Below are positions 16,364-25,640 of a stretch of DNA of 34,320 nt, in pieces. This DNA is from CAZBUK01 sp964495085 (GTDB lineage: Bacteria > Bacteroidota > Ignavibacteria > T3Sed10-11): contig CAZBUK010000038.1 in assembly GCA_964495085.1 (NCBI GenBank), positions 1-34,320 on the forward strand. The letters run 5' to 3'. The notes under the pieces were generated by a model that was not told where the DNA came from, made no database searches, and was given only the letters and a program-made list of their open reading frames with translations. The number at the start of each line of letters is the position of its first letter. The first letter of the stretch is position 1. The translations under genes were made by a program, and so were the position numbers.

Positions 16364-16399
16364 ATGATTCCTCCGTTTTTATCACGCTCGTTGTAAAGT

Positions 16400-18283
16400 C
16401 TATATATGAAACTGCATCTCGTAGAGTTTCCGGTACAACCCCTTCTCAAGTTCCATTAATTCCGTATGAGATCCTTCCTGGACAATCTTTCCGCGTTCCA
16501 TCACGAAGATTTTATCTGCATTCCGGACCGTCGACAGCCGGTGTGCAATGACAAATGAGGTACGGTTCTGCATCAGGTTGTCGATCGCTTCCTGAACGAG
16601 GATTTCACTTTCGGAATCGAGTGCACTGGTGGCTTCATCCAATATCATAATGGGAGGGTTTTTGAGGAGCGCGCGGGCGATGGATAACCGTTGCCTCTGT
16701 CCTCCCGAAAGTCGAACGCCGCGGTCTCCGATCACCGTCTGGTATCCCTCGGGAAAGGAGCTGATAAAGACATCGGCGTTCGCCGCCCGGGCAGCATCGA
16801 GAATAAGTTCCTCGCTCGCATGATCGAGTCCATACGCTATATTATTTCTGACCGTATCGTTGAACAATATGGTTTCCTGCGTCACTATGCCGATCTTCTC
16901 CCGCAATGAGGTTAGTTCGATATCGCGAAGGTCGTGTCCGTCTATCAGAATACATCCCTCCACCGGATCGTAGAATCTGGGGATGAGATCGATAAGCGTC
17001 GTCTTGCCGCTTCCGCTCGGTCCGACGATGGCGACGACCTCGCCTTTTTGAACTTTCAGATTTACATCGTTGAGAACCGCCTGTCCGTTTACTCCTCCCC
17101 GCAGCGTTTTCGTCGGATATGCGAAGGTTACGTTACGAAACTCTATGGAATGATTGAATTCCGCGAGCTCGACCGCTCCCGGTTTACTCGAAATGCTCGG
17201 CGGCGTATCCAGCACAGCGAAGACGCGCACCGCAGCCGCGGCCGACTCCTGCAGACGATTCACCACTCCGGTGATTTCCTTCATGGGAGGCATCATCTGG
17301 AATATAGCAAAGAGAAAGCCGAGGAACTCCGCAGGCCGCAATGTTCCCAGCTCCAGGACCTGTCTGCCGCCGTACCAAATGATAACCACCCCCGCGATAA
17401 CGGAGAGGAACTCCGTCGTCGGCGAAGCCAGGATGCGAAGCCTCGATATCCTGAGCATTTGTCTGAAATATTTCCTGGTCTCGCCGGTGAATTTATCCGT
17501 TTCGAATTTCTCCATGCCGAAAGCTTTAACGACTTTGACTCCGCTGATGGTCTCCTGCAGAACCGAGGTAATGTCGGCCATCTTCTCCTGCGATCTACGG
17601 GTATCGCGCTTAAGCCGCTTCCCTATCTTCCTGATGAGGAGCATCGTAAAGGGGATGACCGAGAGAGAGATGAGCGTTAGCTGCCAGCTGATCATGAGTG
17701 CGATGGTTAAAAATACGATCACCAGGAGCGGTTCCCGGATAAGATTGACGAAACTCGTCGATATGCTTCGCTGTACGATTCCGACATCGTTCATCACTCG
17801 GGAAATGAGATCTCCCGTCCGTTCATGGGTAAAGTAGGAGAGACTCAACGAATGGAGATGCCTGAAGAGGCCGTCGCGCAGATCCTTGATGACTCCCTGT
17901 TCAACATATGCGAGCATATACGACTGCAGGAAGCCGAACAGGTTCTTGAGAAAAAATACCGTGATGATCAGGATGCATATTCTGAAAAGCGCATCGAACT
18001 GGTCGCCGGTAAAAATTACAGCTGCAAACCAGACGGAGATCCGCTCCCGCAAACTTTGGAATCCGCCGACGATCTTTGGCGTCTCGGACTCGTGAACGGT
18101 TTCCTCGCCGATGCGCGGGCCTTCCTCAGCATACTCCTGATTGAAAAGGGTTTCGAGGAGCGGAATGGTCAGATAGATTGAGAGTCCGCTGAAAATCGAG
18201 AAAAATACGGTGAAGCATAGGGAAGCGCCGATATGACGCCAGTACGGCTTCACATAGCGGAATATCCTGAGATATATTTCCAT
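16400..18283 (-). CDS. MsbA-like ABC exporter (fused membrane and ATPase domains)
   Basis: 627 residues. An N-terminal type IV exporter membrane domain (helices near 17-45, 98-126, 183-215 and 290-330) is joined to an ATPase domain. The ATPase has Walker A GPSGSGKT (421-428), signature LSGGQ (525-529) and Walker B ILDEATSALD (547-556). It works as a homodimer that flips or exports a lipid or drug. The long segment between the first helices (residues 50-95) is acidic and probably extracytoplasmic. MsbA (lipid A flippase) is the nearest general match, and the host is Gram-negative, but drug exporters share this layout. It starts 2 bp after the leuS stop. Confidence 0.88.
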   Translation of the reverse strand: MEIYLRIFRYVKPYWRHIGASLCFTVFFSIFSGLSIYLTIPLLETLFNQEYAEEGPRIGEETVHESETPKIVGGFQSLRERISVWFAAVIFTGDQFDALFRICILIITVFFLKNLFGFLQSYMLAYVEQGVIKDLRDGLFRHLHSLSLSYFTHERTGDLISRVMNDVGIVQRSISTSFVNLIREPLLVIVFLTIALMISWQLTLISLSVIPFTMLLIRKIGKRLKRDTRRSQEKMADITSVLQETISGVKVVKAFGMEKFETDKFTGETRKYFRQMLRISRLRILASPTTEFLSVIAGVVIIWYGGRQVLELGTLRPAEFLGFLFAIFQMMPPMKEITGVVNRLQESAAAAVRVFAVLDTPPSISSKPGAVELAEFNHSIEFRNVTFAYPTKTLRGGVNGQAVLNDVNLKVQKGEVVAIVGPSGSGKTTLIDLIPRFYDPVEGCILIDGHDLRDIELTSLREKIGIVTQETILFNDTVRNNIAYGLDHASEELILDAARAANADVFISSFPEGYQTVIGDRGVRLSGGQRQRLSIARALLKNPPIMILDEATSALDSESEILVQEAIDNLMQNRTSFVIAHRLSTVRNADKIFVMERGKIVQEGSHTELMELEKGLYRKLYEMQFHI

Positions 18284-18285
18284 AT

Positions 18286-20772
18286 TTATTGGATCACGAC
18301 GTTGACAAGCTTGTTCGGGATCACGACGACCTTGAGGATCTGTTTACCGTCGAGATGTTTTTGTATTTGTTTATCCCCGAAGATGATCTGCTTCAATCTT
18401 TCTTCGCCCGTATCGGCCGGAGCAAGGATGCGCGCTCTTATCTTGCCGTTTATCTGTGCCACAACGGTAACCTCATCCGCAGCAAGGGCGGCGGGATCGT
18501 ACTGCGGCCAGCTTGCGCTTTCGAATATTCCTTCCGTTTTGCCTGTGTATTCCCACAACTCTTCCGCTAGGTGGGGGGCATACGGAGCGAGCAGAAGGAT
18601 AAGGTCGCGGACTGCGCCGGCAAACACAATCTTTCCGGCTCCGTTCCGGTTGGAAGGATGATTATCCGGTTTTACAAGCTCGTTGAGCAGCTCCATCATC
18701 GCTGCGATAGCGGTATTGAACTGAAACTTCTCCGTATCTTCCGTTACTTTCTTCAGCGTCTGCTGCGTCTTCCGGTAGAGCTTTCGCGCCTCGCCTGTTA
18801 AAGGTTCCAATGAAGGGTATGCGTGGTCGGGAAGCGATGACGCGAGCATATCCCGGTTTTCGTAGACGAGTAGATAGACTCTCCGGAGAAACCGGTCGAT
18901 CCCTACGATGCCCGTATCGGACCAATCGCCGCCGAGTTCATACGGACCCATGAACATCAGATACATTCTGAAAACGTCGGATCCGTACGTATCGACGAAG
19001 GTGTCGGGGTTGACGACATTTCCTCGTGATTTCGACATCTTCGCGCCCGCATTGGTAATCGTCCCCTGGTGTATGAGACTCAGGAACGGTTCATCGAAAT
19101 TCAAATATCCGCCGTCGCGAAGTACCTTCGTAATAAAACGTGCATAGAGAAGATGCATAACCGCATGCTCCGCCCCGCCGACATACTTATCGACCGGGAG
19201 CCATTTCCGTATGAGATCGCCGTCGAATGGTCGATCTGTGAGATCGGGGCTGGGAAACCTGAGGTAATACCATGACGAACATACAAACGTATCCATCGTA
19301 TCCGGATCCCTCGTTGCGGATTTCCCGCATCGCGGACAGTTTGTGTTCATAAACGCCTCCGACCGCGCGAGCGGAGATTCACCGCCGGGAAGAAAATCAA
19401 CCTCCTTCGGGAGCAGAACCGGTAACTCCTTATCGGGAACCGGCACTTCGCCGCATTTCGGACAATGGATAATCGGGATAGGGGCTCCCCAGTAGCGCTG
19501 CCGCGAGACGAGCCAATCCCGCAATCGGTAATTAATCCTCTTCTTTCCGAATTTGCGTGATTCGATCTCATCCGAAATCTTTTCGATGCCCGCTGTTGAA
19601 TCTATACCGTCGAAGTACCCCGAGTTCATCATCAATCCGTCTCCGGTATATGCTTTCAGAAGCGGATCTTCTGCACTTGTACCGGGCTCGAGAATAACTT
19701 TTCGTATCGGGAGATCGAATTTCCGGGCGAATTCGAAGTCGCGTACATCGTGGCCGGGTACGGCCATGACCGCACCGGTACCGTAGGAATAGAGCACATA
19801 ATCCGCGATCCAAATCGGGATTCGCTCACTATTGATCGGATTGATTGCATATGCGCCGGTGGGTACCCCAGTTTTCTCCCGATCGATCGACTGGCGGTCG
19901 ATTTCAGAACGCCGGTGCGTCTCGTCTATGTATGCTCCGACCCCCGGTCTGTATTCGTCGGTCGTGATCACGCCTACGAGCGGATGTTCGGGCGCGAGAA
20001 CGACATACGTAACGCCGAACAGCGTATCCGGTCTTGTCGTAAATACCTTAAAAGATCTATTTCGTTCCGCCACCGAGAAGGTGATCTCGACGCCGCTGCT
20101 CCGGCCGATCCAGTTGCGCTGCATGGTTTTGGTTTTCTCCGGCCAATCCAGCCGGTCAAGGTAGTCGAGCAGCTCCTCGGCATAATCGGTAATCTTGAAG
20201 AACCACTGGGTGAGATCCCTTTTGATGACCTGCGTCCCGCACCGTTCGCATTCACCGTCGATCACCTGTTCGTTTGCGAGCACGGTTTGATCTTTCGGAC
20301 ACCAGTTGACCGGTGCGTTTGCACGGTACGCTTTTTTCATTTTATACAACTGCAGGAAGAGCCATTGGGTCCATTTGTAATATTCCGGGGAGGAGGTATC
20401 GATCTCATACTCCCAGTCATATAAAGCCCCGATGCGTTTGAGCTGGACGCGGATATCACTGATGTTCTTCTCAGTACTCTGCGCCGGGTGAATTCCCGTC
20501 TTAACGGCGGCGTTCTCCGCGGGAAGTCCGAACGCATCGTAACCCATGGGCTCGAATACACTGTATCCCTGGAGTTTTTTAAATCTCGCCCAGGTATCGG
20601 TAGGACCGTAATTGAACCAGTGGCCGATGTGCAATTTGTCGGCAGACGGATAAATGAACATCACCAGGCAGTAAAGTTTATTCCGCGCATTTTTTACGTC
20701 GACCCGGTTAACGCGGATTTCTTCCCACTTCGTCCTCCACTTTTTCTCGATATCCGAAGCGTTATACTTCAT
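18286..20772 (-). CDS. leuS: Leucyl-tRNA synthetase
   Basis: 828 residues, typical bacterial length. The class I signatures are HIGH (48-51, within KLHIGHWFNY) and KMSKS (578-582). The CP1 editing domain (about 225-410) has TTRPDTLFG (245-253) and GTGAVMAVPGHD. Zinc-type CxxC pairs occur near 175 and 437, and the C-terminal end has the VNGK-like VAQINGKIRARI. It charges tRNA-Leu and edits norvaline/isoleucine errors. It is the first gene of a four-gene minus-strand run; a promoter is proposed in the 146-bp gap upstream. Confidence 0.96.
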   Translation of the reverse strand: MKYNASDIEKKWRTKWEEIRVNRVDVKNARNKLYCLVMFIYPSADKLHIGHWFNYGPTDTWARFKKLQGYSVFEPMGYDAFGLPAENAAVKTGIHPAQSTEKNISDIRVQLKRIGALYDWEYEIDTSSPEYYKWTQWLFLQLYKMKKAYRANAPVNWCPKDQTVLANEQVIDGECERCGTQVIKRDLTQWFFKITDYAEELLDYLDRLDWPEKTKTMQRNWIGRSSGVEITFSVAERNRSFKVFTTRPDTLFGVTYVVLAPEHPLVGVITTDEYRPGVGAYIDETHRRSEIDRQSIDREKTGVPTGAYAINPINSERIPIWIADYVLYSYGTGAVMAVPGHDVRDFEFARKFDLPIRKVILEPGTSAEDPLLKAYTGDGLMMNSGYFDGIDSTAGIEKISDEIESRKFGKKRINYRLRDWLVSRQRYWGAPIPIIHCPKCGEVPVPDKELPVLLPKEVDFLPGGESPLARSEAFMNTNCPRCGKSATRDPDTMDTFVCSSWYYLRFPSPDLTDRPFDGDLIRKWLPVDKYVGGAEHAVMHLLYARFITKVLRDGGYLNFDEPFLSLIHQGTITNAGAKMSKSRGNVVNPDTFVDTYGSDVFRMYLMFMGPYELGGDWSDTGIVGIDRFLRRVYLLVYENRDMLASSLPDHAYPSLEPLTGEARKLYRKTQQTLKKVTEDTEKFQFNTAIAAMMELLNELVKPDNHPSNRNGAGKIVFAGAVRDLILLLAPYAPHLAEELWEYTGKTEGIFESASWPQYDPAALAADEVTVVAQINGKIRARILAPADTGEERLKQIIFGDKQIQKHLDGKQILKVVVIPNKLVNVVIQ

Positions 20773-20815
20773 ATACGAAACTCTTTTCTTTCGATCGAAA
20801 ATATAAAAAATTTGT

Positions 20816-20857
20816 AGTATAGACGATAAATTTACGTATTTTGACCCGATTAGTCAA
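20816..20857 (-). promoter_or_regulatory. Putative leuS promoter with overlapping inverted repeat
   Basis: On the minus strand TTGACT (20857-20852) is followed after 17 bp by TAAATT (20834-20829). A second possible -10, TATACT, lies at 20821-20816. The -35 box is half of an inverted repeat TTGAC-N7-GTCAA (20857-20841), which could be an operator or chance. The leader to the leuS ATG is about 50 nt; no T-box features (AGGGUGG-like) are seen. Confidence 0.45.
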
Positions 20858-20918
20858 ATGAGCGCATCTATAAGAAAAACAAGATCTTGGCTTTAGAATT
20901 CGGCGATTGGCGGGATAA

Positions 20919-22643
20919 TCAGAGCGCTTTAAGAATCGACGCGGTGATATCGTCGGTTTGCGATGAGACATCGGAGAATTCGTTGACGGCGGTGACGATA
21001 GTCTGAAGGATCTCTTCTGCGGATTTATCGGTAACCCGGGTGAGAAGAGTTTCAAGTCGATCCTCCTCAAATTCCTCACCTTGCAGGTTCATCGCCTCGG
21101 TGATGCCGTCTGTAAAGAGAACCAATATATCGCCTGATTTTATATCGATGAGTTCAGATTCGTAGACGGGGAGGTCCTTAACCACTCCGAGGATCATCCC
21201 ACCTTTTTCGAGTCGGTAGAACGATTTATCGGATCTGATGAGGTACGGAGGATTATGGCCGGCGTTCACATATTTCAAGGAATTCCTTTTCGTATCGAGT
21301 ATCGCCCAGAAAAATGTTATAAATTTATCCGCCCCGGTGTTGTCATATATGAGGTTATTGACCCGTGCCGTGGCGTCTTCTATCGCTATCTCAAGCGGTG
21401 CGATGGCGCGTATCGTTGCCTGAAGGTTAGACATCAGCATTGCCGCCGGAGTACCTTTTCCTGAGACGTCCGCAATCACCAGGAGATACCTGTCGTTATC
21501 GAGTTTCACGAAATCGTAGTAATCCCCGCCCACTTGTTTTGACGAGATAGTGCGCGCGGCGAATTGATAGTTTTGCACAACCGGCAGGTTTTTCGGAAGC
21601 AGGCCCTGTTGTATCTCCCGGGCAATCTTCAGTTCCTCTTCGAGACGCTGTTTTTCGAGCGTTTCTTCGAACAATCGTATGTTTTCGATCGAGATCATTG
21701 CGAGATTGGCGAGTGAATAGAGGAACTCCAGATCGGGTTGTGTATACTCGCCGGCTGCCATACGCTGGCCGAGCAGCATGATCCCTCTGGTCTCCCCCTG
21801 AAGCGTCATCGGCACTAACGCCGCAATTTTATTCTCCGTCAGGCACCGCATCGTATCGGGAGTGAATCGATTCTCACCCGGAATTATGAGCAGGGGTTCC
21901 TCGACCGACATCACCTCGCGCAGAACCGTTTGCTTGATATCCTTCACCGGAAACCGGGATGCCAGGACGTCGTATATATCGTTGCGTTTTACGGCGATCA
22001 CGTACCTGTTCATGCCGAGATGTCCGAGAAGAGAGAATACGAGAATTTTCACAAGCTGATCCCGCTGGAAGATGGAACCGAATTCTTTGCTCATTTCGAA
22101 GAGTGTATTCAGTTCCTGGATCCGGTTGTCGAGTTTTCGGTTTGAATCTCTGAGCTCGATCAGTATACGGGCTTTTTCAATGGCAGTCGCTGAAATATTG
22201 ACCAGCGATCGGAGGAAAATCTCTTCGCGTTCATCGAATTCCGTTTCACCTTTCATTTTACCGAGTGCGATTAACCCGATCAGTTCGTTCCTGACGGTCA
22301 GATCGAGAATGTGGGTAAGGCCTGATTCGACAAAACGCGAATACCACGGATAGTCCTGGAGCTCCGACGGGTGCGGGAATTCTACGGGTACCGGAGAAAA
22401 TTCAAACCGTTCGCCGGCCTTTACTGATTGCAGCCCTTTGGCCTTGGCGACGTTGAATACGTTGCCATGCTCACGAAGGAGAACAATGCCGCGCGTAAAG
22501 TGGAGCTTCCCCATGAGCGTAAACAACACGTTGTTGAGAATGAAATCGAGATCGAAGGAAGAATTGACGGTACGGGTAAATTCTACGAGAGGTTGCAGAT
22601 CGAACGGCGAAGGGGTTTGCGTATATCGATTCCGCTCTGACAT
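20919..22643 (-). CDS. GAF-GAF-SpoIIE PP2C-type serine phosphatase
   Basis: 574 residues, soluble. Two GAF sensor domains (about 30-160 and 190-325) are joined by helical linkers. The SpoIIE/RsbU-type phosphatase domain begins near 345 (IAREIQQGLLP) with metal-binding GGDYYD (372-377), ADVSGKG (391-397), NAGHNPPYL, FTDGITEA and a final TDDIT. It should dephosphorylate a STAS antagonist, with activity set by ligands or redox state at the GAF domains. It lies 15 bp after the RsbW-like kinase gene and is last in the partner-switching cassette. The domain order differs from the membrane-bound phosphatase at the other end. Confidence 0.9.
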   Translation of the reverse strand: MSERNRYTQTPSPFDLQPLVEFTRTVNSSFDLDFILNNVLFTLMGKLHFTRGIVLLREHGNVFNVAKAKGLQSVKAGERFEFSPVPVEFPHPSELQDYPWYSRFVESGLTHILDLTVRNELIGLIALGKMKGETEFDEREEIFLRSLVNISATAIEKARILIELRDSNRKLDNRIQELNTLFEMSKEFGSIFQRDQLVKILVFSLLGHLGMNRYVIAVKRNDIYDVLASRFPVKDIKQTVLREVMSVEEPLLIIPGENRFTPDTMRCLTENKIAALVPMTLQGETRGIMLLGQRMAAGEYTQPDLEFLYSLANLAMISIENIRLFEETLEKQRLEEELKIAREIQQGLLPKNLPVVQNYQFAARTISSKQVGGDYYDFVKLDNDRYLLVIADVSGKGTPAAMLMSNLQATIRAIAPLEIAIEDATARVNNLIYDNTGADKFITFFWAILDTKRNSLKYVNAGHNPPYLIRSDKSFYRLEKGGMILGVVKDLPVYESELIDIKSGDILVLFTDGITEAMNLQGEEFEEDRLETLLTRVTDKSAEEILQTIVTAVNEFSDVSSQTDDITASILKAL

Positions 22644-22658
22644 CAGGTTTCGGATCGC

Positions 22659-23099
22659 TTAATTATTGCGTAAATATTTGGTGAGAATAACCTGGTTTTT
22701 CACACCGGGCAGGATCTTATACTCGACTTTATCCATAAGAGATTTCATCAGATACATGCCGAAGCCCCCGCGTTTATAACTCTTGAGATGCTCTTTCATA
22801 TCGGGGAGTTTGACGGCTTCGGGATCGAATGAAACCCCCTTATCTTCGATGATGACCGAGAACGTATTATTGCGGGTTAATAGTTCAAGAAGGATCGGGA
22901 GATCTCCCGCATACTTATATGCGTGCTTGATGATATTGGTGCAAGCTTCGTCGACCGCGAGCGTGATCTTATTCACCTCTTCGTCGTTGAACCCGAATTT
23001 CCGGGCTTCCCGAGCTATAAATTCCCGGACGTCGCTCAGATTTGAGGTCCTGCTCTTAATTCTCAGCTGTTTAGGATTTATGTTCTGCTTTGCTTTCAC
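22659..23099 (-). CDS. RsbW/SpoIIAB-like anti-sigma factor serine kinase
   Basis: 146 residues, GHKL ATPase fold. The N-box is DEACTNIIKHAY (50-61), the G1 box is IIEDKGVSFDP and the G2 box is RGGFGMYLMKSLMD. This is the HATPase_c_2 family that phosphorylates STAS antagonists and sequesters a sigma factor or another effector. The start codon is GTG at 23099, set by a good AGGAGA 9 nt upstream. The nearby ATG is out of frame and stops after three codons. It sits between the STAS gene and the second phosphatase gene. Which effector it holds is not visible, as no sigma factor gene is adjacent. Confidence 0.9.
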   Translation of the reverse strand: MKAKQNINPKQLRIKSRTSNLSDVREFIAREARKFGFNDEEVNKITLAVDEACTNIIKHAYKYAGDLPILLELLTRNNTFSVIIEDKGVSFDPEAVKLPDMKEHLKSYKRGGFGMYLMKSLMDKVEYKILPGVKNQVILTKYLRNN

Positions 23100-23108
23100 G
23101 ATTGCATG

Positions 23109-23114
23109 TCTCCT
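23109..23114 (-). promoter_or_regulatory. Shine-Dalgarno that fixes a GTG start
   Basis: On the minus strand AGGAGA lies 9 nt before the GTG at 23099-23097. An ATG in between leads only to a three-codon frame (Met-Gln-Ser-stop), so the kinase must start at the GTG. Confidence 0.6.
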
Positions 23115-23145
23115 GAACGAGGGTAGTCTTCCCCAAATCGAGATA

Positions 23146-23505
23146 TTAGCTTGTTACGGAATTATTGAACTTCTCGATCGCTTCATCCTCGCTCGGCACG
23201 ATATCATACAACAACGGAAATCCCAGGAGATCAAAAACGTTGAATACTTTGGGCGACATATTGGAGAATTTGATATCTCCGCTTTTATCCCTCAGATCCT
23301 CGACAAACGCCATAAAGACTCCGAGTCCCGCGCTACTGATATATGATAAATCTCTGCAGTTGACGACGAATCTGTACCGTCCCTTGTCGATCAGGTCCTG
23401 GAATGTCTCTTCGAGTTTCGGCGCCGTATGCGCGTCGAGATAACCTTGAAGCTCGAGCACATGCACCGGATGGACATCCCGGACCTTTATGGTGAATTCA
23501 CTCAT
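23146..23505 (-). CDS. STAS-domain anti-sigma factor antagonist
   Basis: 119 residues, a single STAS domain of the RsbV/SpoIIAA type. LQGYLDAHTAPKLEE begins the fold. LSYISSAGLGVFM (53-65) is the phosphorylation loop, where Ser57/Ser58 are the candidate sites for the RsbW-like kinase encoded next to it. A clear AAGGAGA precedes the ATG. It follows the membrane phosphatase gene by 32 bp and precedes the kinase gene by 46 bp. The three products should form a switch: the phosphatase activates the STAS protein, which then titrates the kinase. Confidence 0.9.
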   Translation of the reverse strand: MSEFTIKVRDVHPVHVLELQGYLDAHTAPKLEETFQDLIDKGRYRFVVNCRDLSYISSAGLGVFMAFVEDLRDKSGDIKFSNMSPKVFNVFDLLGFPLLYDIVPSEDEAIEKFNNSVTS

Positions 23506-23537
23506 ACCGTTCTCCTTAATTTAATGTACGTAACTCT

Positions 23538-25637
23538 CTATGCAGAGTTTCTCTTCAGAATAACAATCGTCAGGTCATCGTCGTACGAGTGACGCTGGGT
23601 AAACTCGCTCACATTCGACAGTACGGCCTCCCTGATTTCTCGGGGAGTTCGGTCGCGGTTCCGGCGGATGATCTCGACAAGTCTCTCGGAGCCGAATTCT
23701 TCAAGCGAAAGATTCCGCGCCTCGGTAATACCGTCTGTATAGAAGACGCATACATCGTCTGGCTGCAATCGGATCACCTTCTCTTCGATATACGTATCGA
23801 ATAAATCGGCGCCGGTCAATCCAAGTCCGATGCCGGTCGGTTTATGCAGCGTCACATCCTCACCCGAGAGATGAATCATCGGACAATGCCCGGCCCGGGC
23901 AAGGCGAGCAGTACCATCCGCGGTATCGACGATTGCGTAAATTAACGAAATAAATGAACTCTTTTCAATGCTCCCGTACAGCGCGTTGTTGGCCTGAATG
24001 AGGAAATCCCGCGCGGATGAACACGACCGGCTCAGCGCCTGAAAAATACCTTTCAGTTCAGCCATATAGAAAGCCGCCGACACGCCCTTTCCCGATACGT
24101 CGCCAACCACGATGCCGAGTTTGCGGGGACTGAACATGGTAAGGTCGTAATAGTCGCCGCCGACCTCGAAAGCAAGCGAGGAGAATGCGTCGAGCTCGAA
24201 CCCGTCTATGAGCGGCAGGGATTGGGGCAAGAGCTTCCGTTGAACCTTCTGTGCTACCATAAGCTCCTGCTGAAGCCGTTCCCGCTCAAGCGATTCTTCG
24301 ATGAGCCTCGAGTTCTCGATGGCGATCGAGACATGATCGGCGAAGGTCGTCACCAGATCGGCGTCCTCCTGATCGAAACCGAACTCCATATTCTTAGCCG
24401 CGTAGAGGATGCCGATCATCGTCTCCTGTGCGATGAGCGGCACGCCGATCAACGATCCGATGTTCCGCACCGACCGGGCGAGATGTCTGGTCCGCTTGTC
24501 GCTGGTAAATTCATCGATCACGAGTACTTTTTTCGTTTCGATGATGTAGTTTCGGATGCCGCCGTCGACGCCGTTGACGATCTCGATCTCCTGCCGGTCG
24601 ATGTTCTTGTGCGCCACGACGTTATATTCGCCGTTTGCATTTCCGTTCACGTCGAGCACCTCGAGCCAGGCGCTCTTTGCCTCCGTTACCTCTATTGTTA
24701 AATTCGTCACGCTCTTGACCAGATCGTCGAAGTCGAACACCCTCGTGATAAGCCTGCTGAGATTATGCAGGGAGCTGAGCTCTATCCGTTTCCTGTCGAA
24801 CGCTTCCGCCGTCGGCAGGTGGAAAAGCGATACAATGAAGCTCATGCCGAAATAGATGACGCCGAATATCGCTATCGAAGATATGAAGAAACGAAGCGGA
24901 TAACTGTAGTAGAGCAAGGATCGATTGAAGAAGGTGCTCTCGCCCAGGAATATATTCAGTACGATGAAGAGCAGGAACAGAATGAACCCGTAACCGATGC
25001 TGTATAACTTTTCCCGCTTGGTAAGATAGACGATCCATGAAAATTTAAAGGAATTTGCAATCGCCATGATGATGGTGCCGATGAACAGAACGTACGTCAC
25101 TGTGCTGCTGTCGAGCGGTTCGAGATTCCATGCCGAGAGGGCGGTTACGAAAAGCAAGACGAGAAGTATAATGAAATTTCGTTTTGTCCCCTTGCGGCGT
25201 TTTATAAATATCAGCTCCCTGATCACCACCAGAATGATGATGGAGGCAACGCCCGCGACGAGACTGATAACCGAGGCGAAGAGAATGGTCAGATGATCGA
25301 CAGGGACCAGGGTTAGTTCGACCGCTTCAAATCCGGACACCGGCAGCAGGCTTACTCCGATGGCGGTCGCGAGGAACGCCAGAATGGTGATAAGGCTTAT
25401 ACCGAACAGATTCAATGGGTTCTTTCGCTTCCGGGGAAGAAGCGATGTCACGAAGAGATAGACTCCGAACATACCGAGTATGAGGAAAAGACTCCTGAGC
25501 TGGACGATCAGACCCAGATCGAGTTCAAGATTTTTCCTCACCGCGTCTATCACAAAAATCAGAATAAAGAGCGCCCCCGCGATCAACATCGAGAACGCAC
25601 CGCTGATTTTTCTTTTAATAATATTCGGTATACGCAT
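23538..25637 (-). CDS. Membrane-bound GAF-SpoIIE PP2C-type phosphatase
   Basis: 699 residues. About eight membrane helices (12-31, 48-66, 78-98, 116-140, 155-170, 181-197, 212-231, 250-271) form an unrecognised N-terminal sensor. A GAF domain (297-445), a coiled linker (441-465) and a SpoIIE phosphatase domain follow. Phosphatase motifs are GGDYYD (493-498), GDVSGKG (512-518), ARAGHCP, YTDGITEARN and YDDDLT. Metal-binding Asp residues appear intact. It probably senses a membrane or external cue and dephosphorylates the STAS protein encoded just downstream. It starts 3 bp after the MATE gene stop, so both may share a transcript. Confidence 0.9.
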   Translation of the reverse strand: MRIPNIIKRKISGAFSMLIAGALFILIFVIDAVRKNLELDLGLIVQLRSLFLILGMFGVYLFVTSLLPRKRKNPLNLFGISLITILAFLATAIGVSLLPVSGFEAVELTLVPVDHLTILFASVISLVAGVASIIILVVIRELIFIKRRKGTKRNFIILLVLLFVTALSAWNLEPLDSSTVTYVLFIGTIIMAIANSFKFSWIVYLTKREKLYSIGYGFILFLLFIVLNIFLGESTFFNRSLLYYSYPLRFFISSIAIFGVIYFGMSFIVSLFHLPTAEAFDRKRIELSSLHNLSRLITRVFDFDDLVKSVTNLTIEVTEAKSAWLEVLDVNGNANGEYNVVAHKNIDRQEIEIVNGVDGGIRNYIIETKKVLVIDEFTSDKRTRHLARSVRNIGSLIGVPLIAQETMIGILYAAKNMEFGFDQEDADLVTTFADHVSIAIENSRLIEESLERERLQQELMVAQKVQRKLLPQSLPLIDGFELDAFSSLAFEVGGDYYDLTMFSPRKLGIVVGDVSGKGVSAAFYMAELKGIFQALSRSCSSARDFLIQANNALYGSIEKSSFISLIYAIVDTADGTARLARAGHCPMIHLSGEDVTLHKPTGIGLGLTGADLFDTYIEEKVIRLQPDDVCVFYTDGITEARNLSLEEFGSERLVEIIRRNRDRTPREIREAVLSNVSEFTQRHSYDDDLTIVILKRNSA

Positions 25638-25640
25638 AGG

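Noticed and set aside
16934..17837. Long plus-strand frames opposite the ABC exporter
   Set aside because: Composition is that of antisense coding sequence and no family motif is visible.
19750..20424. Plus-strand frame of 224 codons opposite leuS
   Set aside because: It is a shadow of leuS with no recognisable domain; leuS is intact and unmistakable.
20697..20860. T-box leader for leuS
   Set aside because: The leader is about 50 nt and no T-box core or specifier stem is visible.
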